Assembly (NCBI GenBank): GCA_963749345.1
Contig: CAVVMO010000004.1
Span: forward strand, 2,604,001-2,668,000
Direction: 5' to 3'
DNA length: 64,000 nt
DNA from: JAADJA01 sp963749345
Lineage (GTDB): Bacteria > Bacteroidota > Bacteroidia > Bacteroidales > JAADJA01
Shown here: positions 17,211 through 26,720 of the stretch, piece by piece
Layout: each line of letters opens with the position of its first letter
Position numbering within the stretch: the stretch's first letter is position 1
Made by a program: the position numbers and the translations under genes
Notes under the pieces: model-generated
The model's database searches: none
What the model was told of the DNA's origin: nothing
Seen by the model: only the letters and a program-made list of their open reading frames with translations

Positions 17211-17426
17211 TTATGATTTATCCTCTTTTTTATTGCAGCTGATATGCACTACCATGCAATAGATAGCAGCCATAAAGAAAAACTGTGAACCCCAAAAGAA
17301 ATTCCAATACTTGGCCACAGACAAGAAGGGTCCTGTAAAAAAGCCTATAATACCTCCGAGCATTAAAAGTCCGCCAATAGCGCCGGTTATTAATCCGATA
17401 TACCTGCAAATCTGACCTAATTTCAT
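17211..17426 (-). CDS. Small two-helix membrane protein, unknown function
   Basis: The chosen start is the ATG at 17426 (MKLGQICRYIGLITG...), giving 71 residues. A longer frame from 17480 would run over an exact TAnnTTTG promoter element at 17451-17458, which argues for the shorter start. Two hydrophobic segments are visible (residues ~8-30, and ~38-60 around WGSQFFFMAAIYCMVV), with a short charged tail NKKEDKS. Similar small membrane proteins occur in Bacteroidota but I know no function. It seems to be transcribed alone. Confidence 0.65.
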   Translation of the reverse strand: MKLGQICRYIGLITGAIGGLLMLGGIIGFFTGPFLSVAKYWNFFWGSQFFFMAAIYCMVVHISCNKKEDKS

Positions 17427-17450
17427 AACTATTTGATTTGATTGAGACGC

Positions 17451-17458
17451 CAAATATA
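17451..17458 (-). promoter_or_regulatory. -7 promoter element deciding the start of the 71-aa membrane protein
   Basis: The minus strand reads TATATTTG, an exact TAnnTTTG, 24 bases before the ATG at 17426. Confidence 0.5.
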
Positions 17459-17573
17459 TAAAAATATTATTACTCTGCATTTATTCTCCAAACAAGTTTT
17501 TAATTTTTAAACATTTATAAAGATAAATTTCCTGGTTTTTTGTTTAAGAATAAATTCATAAAAAGATAAAGTA

Positions 17574-17581
17574 TATTTTTG
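17574..17581 (+). promoter_or_regulatory. -7 promoter element for the cytochrome c maturation gene
   Basis: TATTTTTG followed by CAC lies 25 bases before the ATG at 17607, a typical position for the Bacteroidota housekeeping promoter. Confidence 0.5.
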
Positions 17582-17606
17582 CACAATTCTAATAAAACGA
17601 CATAAA

Positions 17607-20600
17607 ATGAAAAAAATAAAAAACATCATATTTTCAATGGAACTCACGGGCACTTTGCTTTTGATGTTTGCCATTTCAATTGGTTATGCTACATTCATCG
17701 AAAACGATTTCGGCACTATAGCTGCAAAATCGAGAATTTACAATGCCACCTGGTTTGAATTATTGTTATTGCTGCTTGCAGTAAATATGACCGGAAGCAT
17801 TTTTACACACAAGATGTATGTCAGGAAAAAATTGACCATTTTGCTTTTCCATGTTTCATTTCTCATCATCTTACTGGGTGCCGCAATTACACGTTATATC
17901 AGTTATGAAGGCATGATGCGGCTGCGTGAGGGAGAAACATCAAACCAATTGATTTCAGATAAAACCTATATCCGCATTTGGGCGGACAATGGTTCTGTAT
18001 CTCATTATTCGGAGGAGGATGTATTGGCCACTCCTGCTTCGGCAGGCAAGTTTGCCGACGAGTTTTCTTTTGGTGGGCAACTGGTAAAGGTCGATGTTCT
18101 CGATTATTACATCAATGCTGGTGAAACAGTGATTGAAGGTGAGGGTGATCCATTGCTTTGGCTCGTTATCTCGGATAAGATGTCGGGGAGGCAGGATGTT
18201 TATTTCAGGAAGGGGGATACTAAAAAAATTGGCAGCACTGCCATTACTTTCGATGCAGAACCTGTTCAGGGGGCAATCAACATTACTTCAGATGCAAGCG
18301 GTCTGAGATTTTCTACTTCTGATTCGGTAAACTATATGAATATGGCCGCCAATACCAATCAGGTTTTGGCTCCCGACTCAATTTATCCTTTGCAGCAAAT
18401 GTCGCTTTATCGTCTTGGAACCCTCAGCATTGTAGTAAAATCATTTTATGAGAAAGCTAAGATCGGACTGGTAAGTACCGAAGGCCGGGAAGGGATGACC
18501 AGCCAGGATGCTATAGGTGTGAGGATAAATGCGGGCAGTGAATCTTCAGTCGTAAATGTTTATGGCGGGCAGGGCTTTGTTACTCAACCTGCCGAGACGG
18601 TAATAAACGGTATCAATTTTAAAGTTGCTTTCGGTGCCAAAAATATAGATCTGCCCTTTTCTCTGAAACTAAATGATTTCCAGCTTGAGCGATACCCGGG
18701 ATCAAACAGTCCTTCATCGTATGCCAGCGAAATAACAGTTTTTGATGAATCAAAAAGTCTTGAGATGCCTTACAGGATTTATATGAATCATGTATTAAAC
18801 TATGGCGGATACCGGTTCTTCCAGTCTTCTTATGACAAGGATGAACTGGGAACCATCCTTTCGGTTAACCATGATGCTGCCGGAACCATCATTACCTACA
18901 TCGGTTATTTAATCATGACCCTGGGTATGATCCTTACCATCTTCAGCAGAAACAGTCGCTTTATGTCGCTTTCAAAACTTTCATCTCAGTTACGCAAATC
19001 CAGAAAAGAACTGGTAAGCATATTGTTTATTGCAAGCCTCATGGCTCTCATTTCAATGCCTCACCAAACGATTATGGCGCAAGGCGAATCTAATGCACTG
19101 CCTGTTATTGACAAAGAACATGCTGCTAAATTCGGCAAACTCTTAATCCAAAATAAGGACGGACGTATACATCCATTAAATTCTTTAAGTTCAGAAGTAT
19201 TGCGGAAGATTGCCCGCAAAACTTCCTTCCAGGGCATGAACCCTGAACAGGTATTTTTAGGAATACTTGTTTACCCTGATAGGTGGCAAACCACACCGAT
19301 AATTAAGGTTTACAATCCTGAGCTGGAGGAATTTCTAAAACTTGACGGCAAGTATGCATCCTTCAACCAGATCGTTGATATACATACTTCAGAAGGCTAT
19401 AAGCTTGGTGAGTACGTTGAAAAGGCTTATGCCAAAAAGCCTGCTCTCCAAAATAAGTTTGATAAGGAAGTGATGAAGGTGGATGAAAGGCTGAACATCT
19501 TTTATATGATCTATTCCGGTACTTTCCTGAATGTATTTCCTGTTCCCGGCGACGAAAACCACAAGTGGGTTACTTCAAAGGAGTCTGATGCATATTTTAA
19601 AGGCGAGGAAGCGCTTTTTGTGGGTGGTATTTTTTCTATGTATTTTGAGGAAGTCAGAAAAGCTGTTGAATCGGGTAATTGGACTGCGGCTGACGATCAT
19701 CTGAATTATATTATAGATTTTCAGAAGAAATATGGAGCAAAAGTCCTTCCTTCCGATACTAAAGCCAACCTCGAAATATTTTACAATAAATTCGATGTTT
19801 TCAAACGACTTTCAATGTATTATGGTTTGATAGGATTTTTGCTGCTGGTTTTACATTTTATCAATATACTCAAACCTAAAATTAATTTAAGAAAAGTCAT
19901 CCGGATTTCTTCGTGGCTGGTGGTAGTGCTGTTTGTGATGCATACTGCCGGACTTGTAATCCGATGGAATATATCGGGACATGCGCCCTGGAGCAACGGA
20001 TATGAGTCGCTGATCTATATCGGATGGGCAACAATTTTATCCGGGTTGATTTTTGTAAGACGCTCCGAGGTTACCCTGGCAGTAACTGCATTACTGGCTT
20101 CGCTGATTCTTTCAGTAGCAGGGATGAGCTGGATGGATCCTGAAATCACTAACCTTGTTCCTGTATTAAAATCTTACTGGCTGATTATCCATGTGGCCAT
20201 CATTACTGCCAGCTATGGATTTTTCGCACTGGGAGCATTGCTAGGATTTTTTAACCTTATTCTGATGAATTTAAAATCGAAAAATAATTATAACCGGCTC
20301 GACATGACTATTACTGAGCTCTCCTATATCATTGAAATGACCCTGATAATCGGTTTGTTTATGGTTACCATTGGTACTTTCCTTGGTGGCGTCTGGGCTA
20401 ACGAATCTTGGGGCCGATACTGGGGCTGGGATCCTAAAGAAACCTGGGCGTTAGTTACCGTGCTGATCTATTCGTTTGTGGCACACATGCGTTTCATACC
20501 TGGGTTCAGAGGTAATTTTGTATATAGCTTTGCATCTCTTATTAGCTTTAGCTCAGTCCTGATGACATATTTTGGTGTAAATTATTACCTCTCAGGGTTG

Positions 20601-20732
20601 CACTCTTATGCAAAGGGCGACCCGGTGCCTGTTCCAACGTTTGTTTATTACACTGTGATTGTTGTTGCTGTGGTAAGTGTAATGGCTTATATTACCAATC
20701 GCAGGTATGAAAAGTTGAAACCCTTAGAATAA
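17607..20732 (+). CDS. ResB-CcsA fusion, system II cytochrome c biogenesis (haem export and ligation)
   Basis: A 1041-residue fusion. The N-terminal ~460 residues are ResB/CcsB-like: three early membrane segments (to ~95), a large periplasmic domain, then a helix near 433-455 (TYIGYLIMTLGMILTIF). After another helix (~490) comes a long soluble section and, from ~735, a CcsA-like multi-helix domain. This carries the tryptophan-rich haem-handling motif WGRYWGWDPKETWALV at ~934-949. In system II this complex moves haem across the membrane and attaches it to CXXCH motifs of apocytochromes. No cytochrome or thioredoxin-type partner is adjacent, although three thioredoxins occur 12 kb downstream. 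Confidence 0.92.
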   Translation: MKKIKNIIFSMELTGTLLLMFAISIGYATFIENDFGTIAAKSRIYNATWFELLLLLLAVNMTGSIFTHKMYVRKKLTILLFHVSFLIILLGAAITRYISYEGMMRLREGETSNQLISDKTYIRIWADNGSVSHYSEEDVLATPASAGKFADEFSFGGQLVKVDVLDYYINAGETVIEGEGDPLLWLVISDKMSGRQDVYFRKGDTKKIGSTAITFDAEPVQGAINITSDASGLRFSTSDSVNYMNMAANTNQVLAPDSIYPLQQMSLYRLGTLSIVVKSFYEKAKIGLVSTEGREGMTSQDAIGVRINAGSESSVVNVYGGQGFVTQPAETVINGINFKVAFGAKNIDLPFSLKLNDFQLERYPGSNSPSSYASEITVFDESKSLEMPYRIYMNHVLNYGGYRFFQSSYDKDELGTILSVNHDAAGTIITYIGYLIMTLGMILTIFSRNSRFMSLSKLSSQLRKSRKELVSILFIASLMALISMPHQTIMAQGESNALPVIDKEHAAKFGKLLIQNKDGRIHPLNSLSSEVLRKIARKTSFQGMNPEQVFLGILVYPDRWQTTPIIKVYNPELEEFLKLDGKYASFNQIVDIHTSEGYKLGEYVEKAYAKKPALQNKFDKEVMKVDERLNIFYMIYSGTFLNVFPVPGDENHKWVTSKESDAYFKGEEALFVGGIFSMYFEEVRKAVESGNWTAADDHLNYIIDFQKKYGAKVLPSDTKANLEIFYNKFDVFKRLSMYYGLIGFLLLVLHFINILKPKINLRKVIRISSWLVVVLFVMHTAGLVIRWNISGHAPWSNGYESLIYIGWATILSGLIFVRRSEVTLAVTALLASLILSVAGMSWMDPEITNLVPVLKSYWLIIHVAIITASYGFFALGALLGFFNLILMNLKSKNNYNRLDMTITELSYIIEMTLIIGLFMVTIGTFLGGVWANESWGRYWGWDPKETWALVTVLIYSFVAHMRFIPGFRGNFVYSFASLISFSSVLMTYFGVNYYLSGLHSYAKGDPVPVPTFVYYTVIVVAVVSVMAYITNRRYEKLKPLE

Positions 20733-20765
20733 CAATAAAAAATCAGGTGCTTTTTTTGTAATTTC

Positions 20766-20790
20766 TTATAAACTCTTTTTGAGCTTATAA
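20766..20790. terminator. Weak hairpin between convergent genes
   Basis: TTATAAACTC and GAGCTTATAA pair at 9 of 10 positions around a T5 loop between the converging ResB-CcsA and DUF2834 genes. No uridine run follows on either strand, so terminator function is only possible. Confidence 0.3.
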
Positions 20791-20798
20791 AAAACATT

Positions 20799-21173
20799 TT
20801 AAAACTCCTGGATTCTGCTCCCTGATGATTTCTTTTCTTTCCTGTTTTTTTTATGCCGCATATCTTCAATCATATAGAGGAAGAGTGGGAAGCTACCAGC
20901 CATTCCAAATAGTAATGTCAGCAACCAAATGATCCAAACATTTTTAATTCCGTATCTTTTGGCTTCTTTATTCGACCAGATAAAAAATATAAACACCACC
21001 AGGATAAGATCGATAATGAATGCGGATGATATTTGGTTGGCAAACATTCCAGCCACCGTCGCCGATGGATGTAACAATAATAAAATGTTCCCGGTATCGA
21101 CCGACACAAGAAAAACAAGAATGTTTGGCGCAATAAATCCAATGATCGAAAGAAAAAGGTAAAATTTCTTCAT
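20799..21173 (-). CDS. DUF2834-family membrane protein
   Basis: This 124-residue protein has four hydrophobic segments (residues ~4-24, 44-64 FANQISSAFIIDLILVVFIF, 78-92, 93-108). It follows the DUF2834 layout: an Asp in the second helix (AFIIDLIL), a cytoplasmic loop EAKRYG, and the ending GMAGSFPLFLYMIEDMRHKK. Members are small inner-membrane proteins of unknown role. Gene order is convergent with the cytochrome gene and same-strand with the SGNH-like gene 20 bases upstream, so the two may be cotranscribed. Confidence 0.75.
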   Translation of the reverse strand: MKKFYLFLSIIGFIAPNILVFLVSVDTGNILLLLHPSATVAGMFANQISSAFIIDLILVVFIFFIWSNKEAKRYGIKNVWIIWLLTLLFGMAGSFPLFLYMIEDMRHKKNRKEKKSSGSRIQEF

Positions 21174-21192
21174 AATATTGTTGAGCTAAGTT

Positions 21193-22476
21193 TTATTTTT
21201 TCGAATTATTCTCCATCCGAAGGACAATCTCTCGGCATATCCGATCGGCTATTATGTCGTATCCCAATTGATTAAAATGACAGCATTTATCATTGTAAAC
21301 AGTGCGCTCATCATCTTTAAATAAAAAGGAAAGATCGATAAAGTTTACTCCCTCGTAACTAAGTATTAAGCTCTGTTCACGAAGCAAAGGATAACCAGCC
21401 CTTGCTGCATCCTTATAGGAAAAGGGACCGTTCTCGAAAGCTATATTCTTTTCCGCCTCGGTCAGCACTTTTGATCCTTCATCATATTGGTTGGGTTGCA
21501 GGAAATGAAAGTATTCAATACCTGCAGCGTGGCTTAATTGAGCAATCTGCTTTGACGATCTCATCCAGAAGGCAGCCTGTTCCCTGAAAAATAAAAGAGT
21601 ATCCTTTACAGTTGTGTAGATTCCTGTAGACTGGTAATCTGTTTCGCTGTTTTCCATCGCCCTTCTGAGTTTGGCTTCCAGCTCTGCAAAAGTTCCTTGT
21701 CGTTTGGTATATGCCAATTTCCAGATAAACAATGCAAGGTTGCTGTATCGCAAAACCGAACCAGACATAAAGGTCTTGTCCTGCAGCATCTTTTCATTTG
21801 TGACTGCCTGCTTTCCAATAAGAAGCAATACTCTTGAATCCAGTTTCTTCCTTGAGTAAATATTCCAGTGCCTGGGGTAGGAGGGAAACACATGATTCGG
21901 CAGATTGTCGGCATAAGGCAATACAATTTCATTAAATCCATCGATGTTGATCAAAATATCATATTCGGCTCCTAAGGCCATAAAATAATTAAGGGCAATT
22001 AATTGTTGAGGTTGTTTAAACCCGCCCAATGCGAATACAACAAGGTTGATTTCCTTGTTTTCAAAATCCTTTGATCTTTTTAAATTTTGAATGATCCTAT
22101 CGCCGGCATAAGAATAAATATCTTTGGCTACCGACCCGCCCATAATTACAATATTGACTTTATCAGGAGATTTTTTTGTAAGTGGGTTTATTCCCGGAAG
22201 GTTGAATTCATTGTAATCCTGGTGTGGAATGCTTACAAAACCCATGTAGGGATGTAAAATGTGATCACCAAGGTAGCCATCTGTATTTGTATTCGGCAAT
22301 TCAAGAGTATCAGTTTTTGGTTCTGCTGCTTTTAATTCCTGCCGGATTTCTTTTCTTGAAAACGGATGATGAAGAAAGTATCGCCCGATGATATAGGGAG
22401 AAAGCTCCAGCGTAATCAGGATAACCATGAGCAAAAACCCCCAGTTTATTAGAACTTTCAATTTGACTATACTCAT
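21193..22476 (-). CDS. Membrane-anchored SGNH/GDSL-hydrolase-like protein
   Basis: A 427-residue protein with one N-terminal membrane anchor (residues ~10-32). SGNH blocks are recognisable: NIVIMGGSVAKD with Ser115 as likely nucleophile, a Gly in FALGGFKQPQQ, Asn in INIDGFNEIVLP, and a C-terminal His in CCHFNQLGYDIIADRI. Such proteins are esterases or acyl transferases acting on lipids or glycans outside the cytoplasm, and the natural substrate cannot be told from sequence. The family match is by motif order rather than close similarity. Confidence 0.7.
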   Translation of the reverse strand: MSIVKLKVLINWGFLLMVILITLELSPYIIGRYFLHHPFSRKEIRQELKAAEPKTDTLELPNTNTDGYLGDHILHPYMGFVSIPHQDYNEFNLPGINPLTKKSPDKVNIVIMGGSVAKDIYSYAGDRIIQNLKRSKDFENKEINLVVFALGGFKQPQQLIALNYFMALGAEYDILINIDGFNEIVLPYADNLPNHVFPSYPRHWNIYSRKKLDSRVLLLIGKQAVTNEKMLQDKTFMSGSVLRYSNLALFIWKLAYTKRQGTFAELEAKLRRAMENSETDYQSTGIYTTVKDTLLFFREQAAFWMRSSKQIAQLSHAAGIEYFHFLQPNQYDEGSKVLTEAEKNIAFENGPFSYKDAARAGYPLLREQSLILSYEGVNFIDLSFLFKDDERTVYNDKCCHFNQLGYDIIADRICREIVLRMENNSKK

Positions 22477-22617
22477 TTATTGCATAACTTAGGGTTGTAA
22501 AGATAAAACGATTTAATAATTTGTATGTTAAAAGATTTAATCTGATTGGGAATATTAATCAGGATGTCATTATTGAATGGTTTGAATGCCGAAATTTGTC
22601 GGAAATATTTTTAACCT

Positions 22618-22647
22618 TTTGTGCATTCGTTTTATTAGATAATTTTG
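22618..22647 (+). promoter_or_regulatory. Two-part Bacteroidota promoter for the T9SS BNR-repeat gene
   Basis: TTTG (22618-22621), 18 bases, then TAATTTTG (22640-22647): both -33 and -7 elements are present, and the start codon lies 37 bases further on. The same 18-base spacing occurs before the glycogen gene at 49408. Confidence 0.6.
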
Positions 22648-22684
22648 TCATGGTTATGTCACAAAAATTTAAACTCTATTTTTT

Positions 22685-24394
22685 ATGAAAAAATTAAATA
22701 AAAATTTTTTCCTGTTAATCGGGATAATTTTAGTTTCACAGATAATTTCACTTAGTCAAAATGTCAATTCCGGAATAAAAAACCGGTCTTATATGCACCG
22801 TGAAATTCAGAATGATAAATATGTTCCTGATTCACGAGATCAGCACCCAACTTCACCTGCTTATATTTTCCTTAGCAGCCTTTTCTTTACCACCCAGGTA
22901 AATGTTGACGAAAGCGGAAATAATATTATGAATGATGCGGCCAATGAACCTTCCATTGCAATTGATCCGACCGATCCGAACAGAATGGTGATCGGATGGC
23001 GGCAATTTGACAATATAAACAGTGATTTCAGGCAGGCGGGTTATGGCTATACTTCCGATGGAGGTCAAACATGGACTTTCCCCGGAGTGATCAATCCAGG
23101 AGTATTCCGTTCTGATCCGGTTCTGGATTGTGATGCTGAAGGTATTTTCTATTACAACAGCCTTACTAAGGATGAATTTGACAACTATACATGTAATGTT
23201 TACCGGAATGATCCTGGAACATTTAACTGGGATAACGGAGCTTATGCACAGGGAGGTGACAAACAGTGGATGGTTATTGACCGTTCGGGAGGCATGGGCG
23301 AAGGAAATGTATATGCATGCTGGAATGCCTCTTATAGCGTATGTTATCCGGGTTCTTTTACCAGGTCAACCGATGGAGGGGATTCCTACGAAGATTGCGT
23401 GACGGTTGATACAGATCCATACTGGGGAACCCTTGCCGTGGGACCTGAGGGAGAGTTATATGAATCAGGACAAAATTGGGAAGGTATCGTTGTATTAAAA
23501 TCTACGAATGCTCAGAATCCAGGAAATATAGTATCCTGGGACTCTTATGCAACGGTCAATTTGGATGGTTATTTGTCGGGATGGAATGATGTAAATCCTG
23601 CCGGTTTATTGGGACAAGCTTATGTGTCGGTGGATATTTCTGCTGGACCAGGAAATGGTAATGTTTATGTTCTGGCTTCTGTTGAGCGGTTTTCAGGCGA
23701 TCCTGGTGATGTGATGTTTGCCAGAAGCACGGATGGAGGCAATACCTGGAGTGAACCCATGCGCATCAATGATGATTTGGGCTGGGACGATTACCAGTGG
23801 TTTGGAACCATGTCGGTCGCACCCAATGGTCGCATTGATGTGGTTTGGCTCGATACACGTGATGATCTTTCGGGGAATTTATTATCCGCTCTTTATTATT
23901 CTTATTCAATGGATCAGGGATTGAACTGGTCGGCGAATGAAAAGCTTTCTGATACTTTCGATCCTCATGTGGGCTGGCCCATACAGCAAAAAATGGGCGA
24001 CTATTTCGAAATGGAATCTGACGTAAGCAGCGCCCATCTTGTATGGGCAAATACGCTCAATAATGAACAGGATGTTTATTATGCCCGAATTACTCCTCAG
24101 ATTACAGGTGCGAAGGAACCTGCAGTGAAGAAAAGTATGCTTTCACTTACAAATTATCCCAATCCTTTCATGGATCAAACGACTATACGGTATATTCTGC
24201 CTGTCGGTGGTGATGTTAAGCTTGTTTTGTTTGATGTTTACGGTAAGGAGATAAAAACATTAGTGAATGAATGGCAAATGGCAGGAATGCATAATCTTAC
24301 TATCACAGGGGATGACCTTCCGCAGGGAATTTGCTATTGCAGGATAGTGTCTGGGGCAAACACTCAAACCATTAGCCTGACTCGAATTAAATAG
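22685..24394 (+). CDS. Secreted BNR-repeat (sialidase-fold-like) protein with T9SS type A sorting domain
   Basis: A 569-residue protein with signal peptide (MKKLNKNFFLLIGIILVSQI). Asp-box/BNR-like motifs recur along the propeller: SDGGQTWTF, STDGGDSYED, STDGGNTWSEP and SMDQGLNWSAN, each marking a blade of a six-bladed fold. The last ~80 residues are a type IX secretion C-terminal domain: NYPNPFMDQTTIRYILP, then LFDVYGKEIKTL, and the ending ICYCRIVSGANTQTISLTRIK-like strands. It should be exported through the outer membrane by T9SS. The sialidase catalytic Arg triad and Tyr/Glu pair cannot be assigned, so a binding or unknown hydrolase role is as likely. Confidence 0.85.
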   Translation: MKKLNKNFFLLIGIILVSQIISLSQNVNSGIKNRSYMHREIQNDKYVPDSRDQHPTSPAYIFLSSLFFTTQVNVDESGNNIMNDAANEPSIAIDPTDPNRMVIGWRQFDNINSDFRQAGYGYTSDGGQTWTFPGVINPGVFRSDPVLDCDAEGIFYYNSLTKDEFDNYTCNVYRNDPGTFNWDNGAYAQGGDKQWMVIDRSGGMGEGNVYACWNASYSVCYPGSFTRSTDGGDSYEDCVTVDTDPYWGTLAVGPEGELYESGQNWEGIVVLKSTNAQNPGNIVSWDSYATVNLDGYLSGWNDVNPAGLLGQAYVSVDISAGPGNGNVYVLASVERFSGDPGDVMFARSTDGGNTWSEPMRINDDLGWDDYQWFGTMSVAPNGRIDVVWLDTRDDLSGNLLSALYYSYSMDQGLNWSANEKLSDTFDPHVGWPIQQKMGDYFEMESDVSSAHLVWANTLNNEQDVYYARITPQITGAKEPAVKKSMLSLTNYPNPFMDQTTIRYILPVGGDVKLVLFDVYGKEIKTLVNEWQMAGMHNLTITGDDLPQGICYCRIVSGANTQTISLTRIK

Positions 24395-24509
24395 CAATCT
24401 GTATTGTTTGTCATGCTCCTGTCCTCACCGGTAAGTTGTTATGTGATAAATTTCCTTTTATTGAATAAATGATAGTGAGGACTATTCCTATTTAAAGGGA
24501 ATAAAGGAA

Positions 24510-26552
24510 TCAATAATTAATCAATTCTTTAGCAACAGTATAAATTTTCTCTGTGTTGGGCAATATCGCCCGTTCGAGGATGCGGTTAAAACCAACAGGT
24601 GTAAATATCGAGCCGACCCTTCTGACCGGTGCGTCGAGGTATTCAAAAGCTTCATCGGAAATCATGGCGGCAAGCTCACCTCCAAATCCACCGAAAACCT
24701 TATCTTCATGAACAACCAGGGCTTTATTCGTTTTTTTGACTGAGTTTAAGATGGCTTCTTTATCGAGGGGAATTAACGAACGAATATCAATCACTTCAGC
24801 ATGCTTTCCTGTTTCCTTAGCCAGTTTTTCAGCTGCTTCGAGGCACATGTGGGTAGTATTTCCATAGGTTAACATTGTCAAATCAACACCCTCCCTGCGA
24901 ATGCGCGCTTTACCAAAGGGAACTTCAAAATCATCAGGCACAACCGCTTCCGCTTTAGGGTCATTGTACAAGGCTTTGGGCTCGAGGAAAAGAGTAGGTC
25001 CCTGGGAACGCATGCTGGTACGCAACAAACCTGCTGCATCATCAGCAAAAGATGGATAAACCACTCTTATACCGGGAAAAGTAGTTAATGCTCCTTCTGT
25101 TGTTTGGGAGTGGTAAAGTCCACCACCAATATACCCGCCGGAAGCCAGCCTTATAGTGACATTGGGTGAGAATTTGCCGCTCGTGCGCCAGTATTCGTGT
25201 GTCATTTCAACAAACTGTTCCATAGCCGGCCAGAAATAATCAGCAAATTCAGCGCCTTCGATTACGATTCGGATTTTATCATTAAAACGGCTCATTCCAT
25301 TGGCTGTCCCTACAATAAAATCTTCTGCTATCGGGGCATTAAAGACCCTTTCTATTCCAAATTCCTGCTGAAGCCCTTTGGTTACGTTAAAAATTCCGCC
25401 TTTTTCTTTGTGTGCCACGTCCTGCCCCCAGAGATATGTGTCGGGGTTATGCCTGAATTCGGCTTTCAGTGTTTCATTTAGTGCTGCGATTAATTTCTTT
25501 TTAGTGCCCTGCTGGTTGTGTGTTCCGTCTGGATATTTTTTTGAAATATAAGGTTCAGGCACAATAAATTTAGTTACAGATTCGGGAGTCGGATCAGGTG
25601 CAGTCAATGCGGCTTTATGTGCTTTTGAAACAACTGCTTTTACCTCCTCTTTGATCCTATCAAGTTCTTGCTCAGTAAACCTTCCAGCCGCAACCATTAT
25701 TTTGTGGAATCTTAATAGCGGATCGGCAGCCTTTACACAATGCAGTTCTTCCGCGTCCCGGTAAAGCTGATGATCATCAGAATTTGAATGTGAGCCTATC
25801 CTTACTACAGTTGCATGCACAAGTGCCGGCGTTTGATTATTTTCAACAAAAGCCCTGGCCTCTATCAATGTATTCATGGCGTCGAAAACATTTTTTCCAT
25901 CGCAGTGATAGATTTTAAGGTTTTTGAATCCACGGAAATTATCTGTAGCCCGAAGATTGGCCGTCTGATCTTTTTTCGGAACCGATATACCAAACCGATT
26001 GTCCTGGATCACGAAGATTACCGGCAATTTTTCATTGCTGGCTCCATTGATAGCTTCATAAACGTAACCTTCCGACATGGATGATTCACCCTGCGAACTG
26101 ATGGCGATTCCATTTGCCTTATACTTCTTAATGCTCCTCGCCACTCCCACAGCGTGAAGTGTGTGATTCCCGGTGGAGGAAGAAACGTTGTGAATGTTCC
26201 ATTCCGGTTTGGCAAAGTGGTTCGACATGTGACGGCCCCCTCCGGCAACATCTGTTGCTTTGGAAATACCATTCAGAATGATTTCTTCTGCAGTAAGCCC
26301 AGCCGAAATGACTGTGAGCATATCCCGATAGTAAGGAAATAAATGGTCGACATTTTTTTTAAAAACCTGCCCAATGGCCAGTTGAATTCCATCGTGTCCG
26401 GCGCAGGGTGCATGATACGACCAACCGAGAGCTTGTTTGAGGTAATTGGGCGCTTTTTCGTCAAGTGCCCTTCCGAGCGACATCAAATAATACCAATTCT
26501 TCAGGGTTTCTTTGGGTGTTTTCTCGATAGAAAATTTTTTATTTTCAGACAT
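24510..26552 (-). CDS. Thiamine-dependent 2-oxoacid dehydrogenase E1, alpha and beta fused
   Basis: A 680-residue fusion. The alpha half (1-~330) holds the thiamine diphosphate motif beginning SSQGESSMSEG and ending FVIQDNRFGI, and YRDMLTVISAGLTAEE. The beta half (~345-680) holds LWGQDVAHKEKGGIFNVTKGL, IEGAEFADYFWPAMEQ and VVHEDKVFGGFGGELAA. Such fused E1 proteins in Bacteroidota are annotated as branched-chain 2-oxoacid (2-oxoisovalerate) dehydrogenase and decarboxylate the oxoacid onto E2 lipoyl groups. No E2 or E3 gene is nearby, so partner subunits are encoded elsewhere. A TAnnTTTG element lies 43 bases upstream. Confidence 0.92.
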   Translation of the reverse strand: MSENKKFSIEKTPKETLKNWYYLMSLGRALDEKAPNYLKQALGWSYHAPCAGHDGIQLAIGQVFKKNVDHLFPYYRDMLTVISAGLTAEEIILNGISKATDVAGGGRHMSNHFAKPEWNIHNVSSSTGNHTLHAVGVARSIKKYKANGIAISSQGESSMSEGYVYEAINGASNEKLPVIFVIQDNRFGISVPKKDQTANLRATDNFRGFKNLKIYHCDGKNVFDAMNTLIEARAFVENNQTPALVHATVVRIGSHSNSDDHQLYRDAEELHCVKAADPLLRFHKIMVAAGRFTEQELDRIKEEVKAVVSKAHKAALTAPDPTPESVTKFIVPEPYISKKYPDGTHNQQGTKKKLIAALNETLKAEFRHNPDTYLWGQDVAHKEKGGIFNVTKGLQQEFGIERVFNAPIAEDFIVGTANGMSRFNDKIRIVIEGAEFADYFWPAMEQFVEMTHEYWRTSGKFSPNVTIRLASGGYIGGGLYHSQTTEGALTTFPGIRVVYPSFADDAAGLLRTSMRSQGPTLFLEPKALYNDPKAEAVVPDDFEVPFGKARIRREGVDLTMLTYGNTTHMCLEAAEKLAKETGKHAEVIDIRSLIPLDKEAILNSVKKTNKALVVHEDKVFGGFGGELAAMISDEAFEYLDAPVRRVGSIFTPVGFNRILERAILPNTEKIYTVAKELINY

Positions 26553-26595
26553 CTATATTTGAATTTCTTTAATAATCTGCGTTTTATAATGGGAG

Positions 26596-26603
26596 CAAAA
26601 TTA
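26596..26603 (-). promoter_or_regulatory. -7 promoter element for the E1 dehydrogenase gene
   Basis: The minus strand reads TAATTTTG followed by CTC, an exact TAnnTTTG, 43 bases before the ATG at 26552. Confidence 0.5.
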
Positions 26604-26720
26604 ATACATTTTATCCCATGCTAATTTGTGTGTTTAATTCTATTTACGAAAAGTTAAACGGGACTATAACAACGCCGGATCAAATAAGTTTAAGAGCCTT
26701 GATTTAAAAAACCAGATATA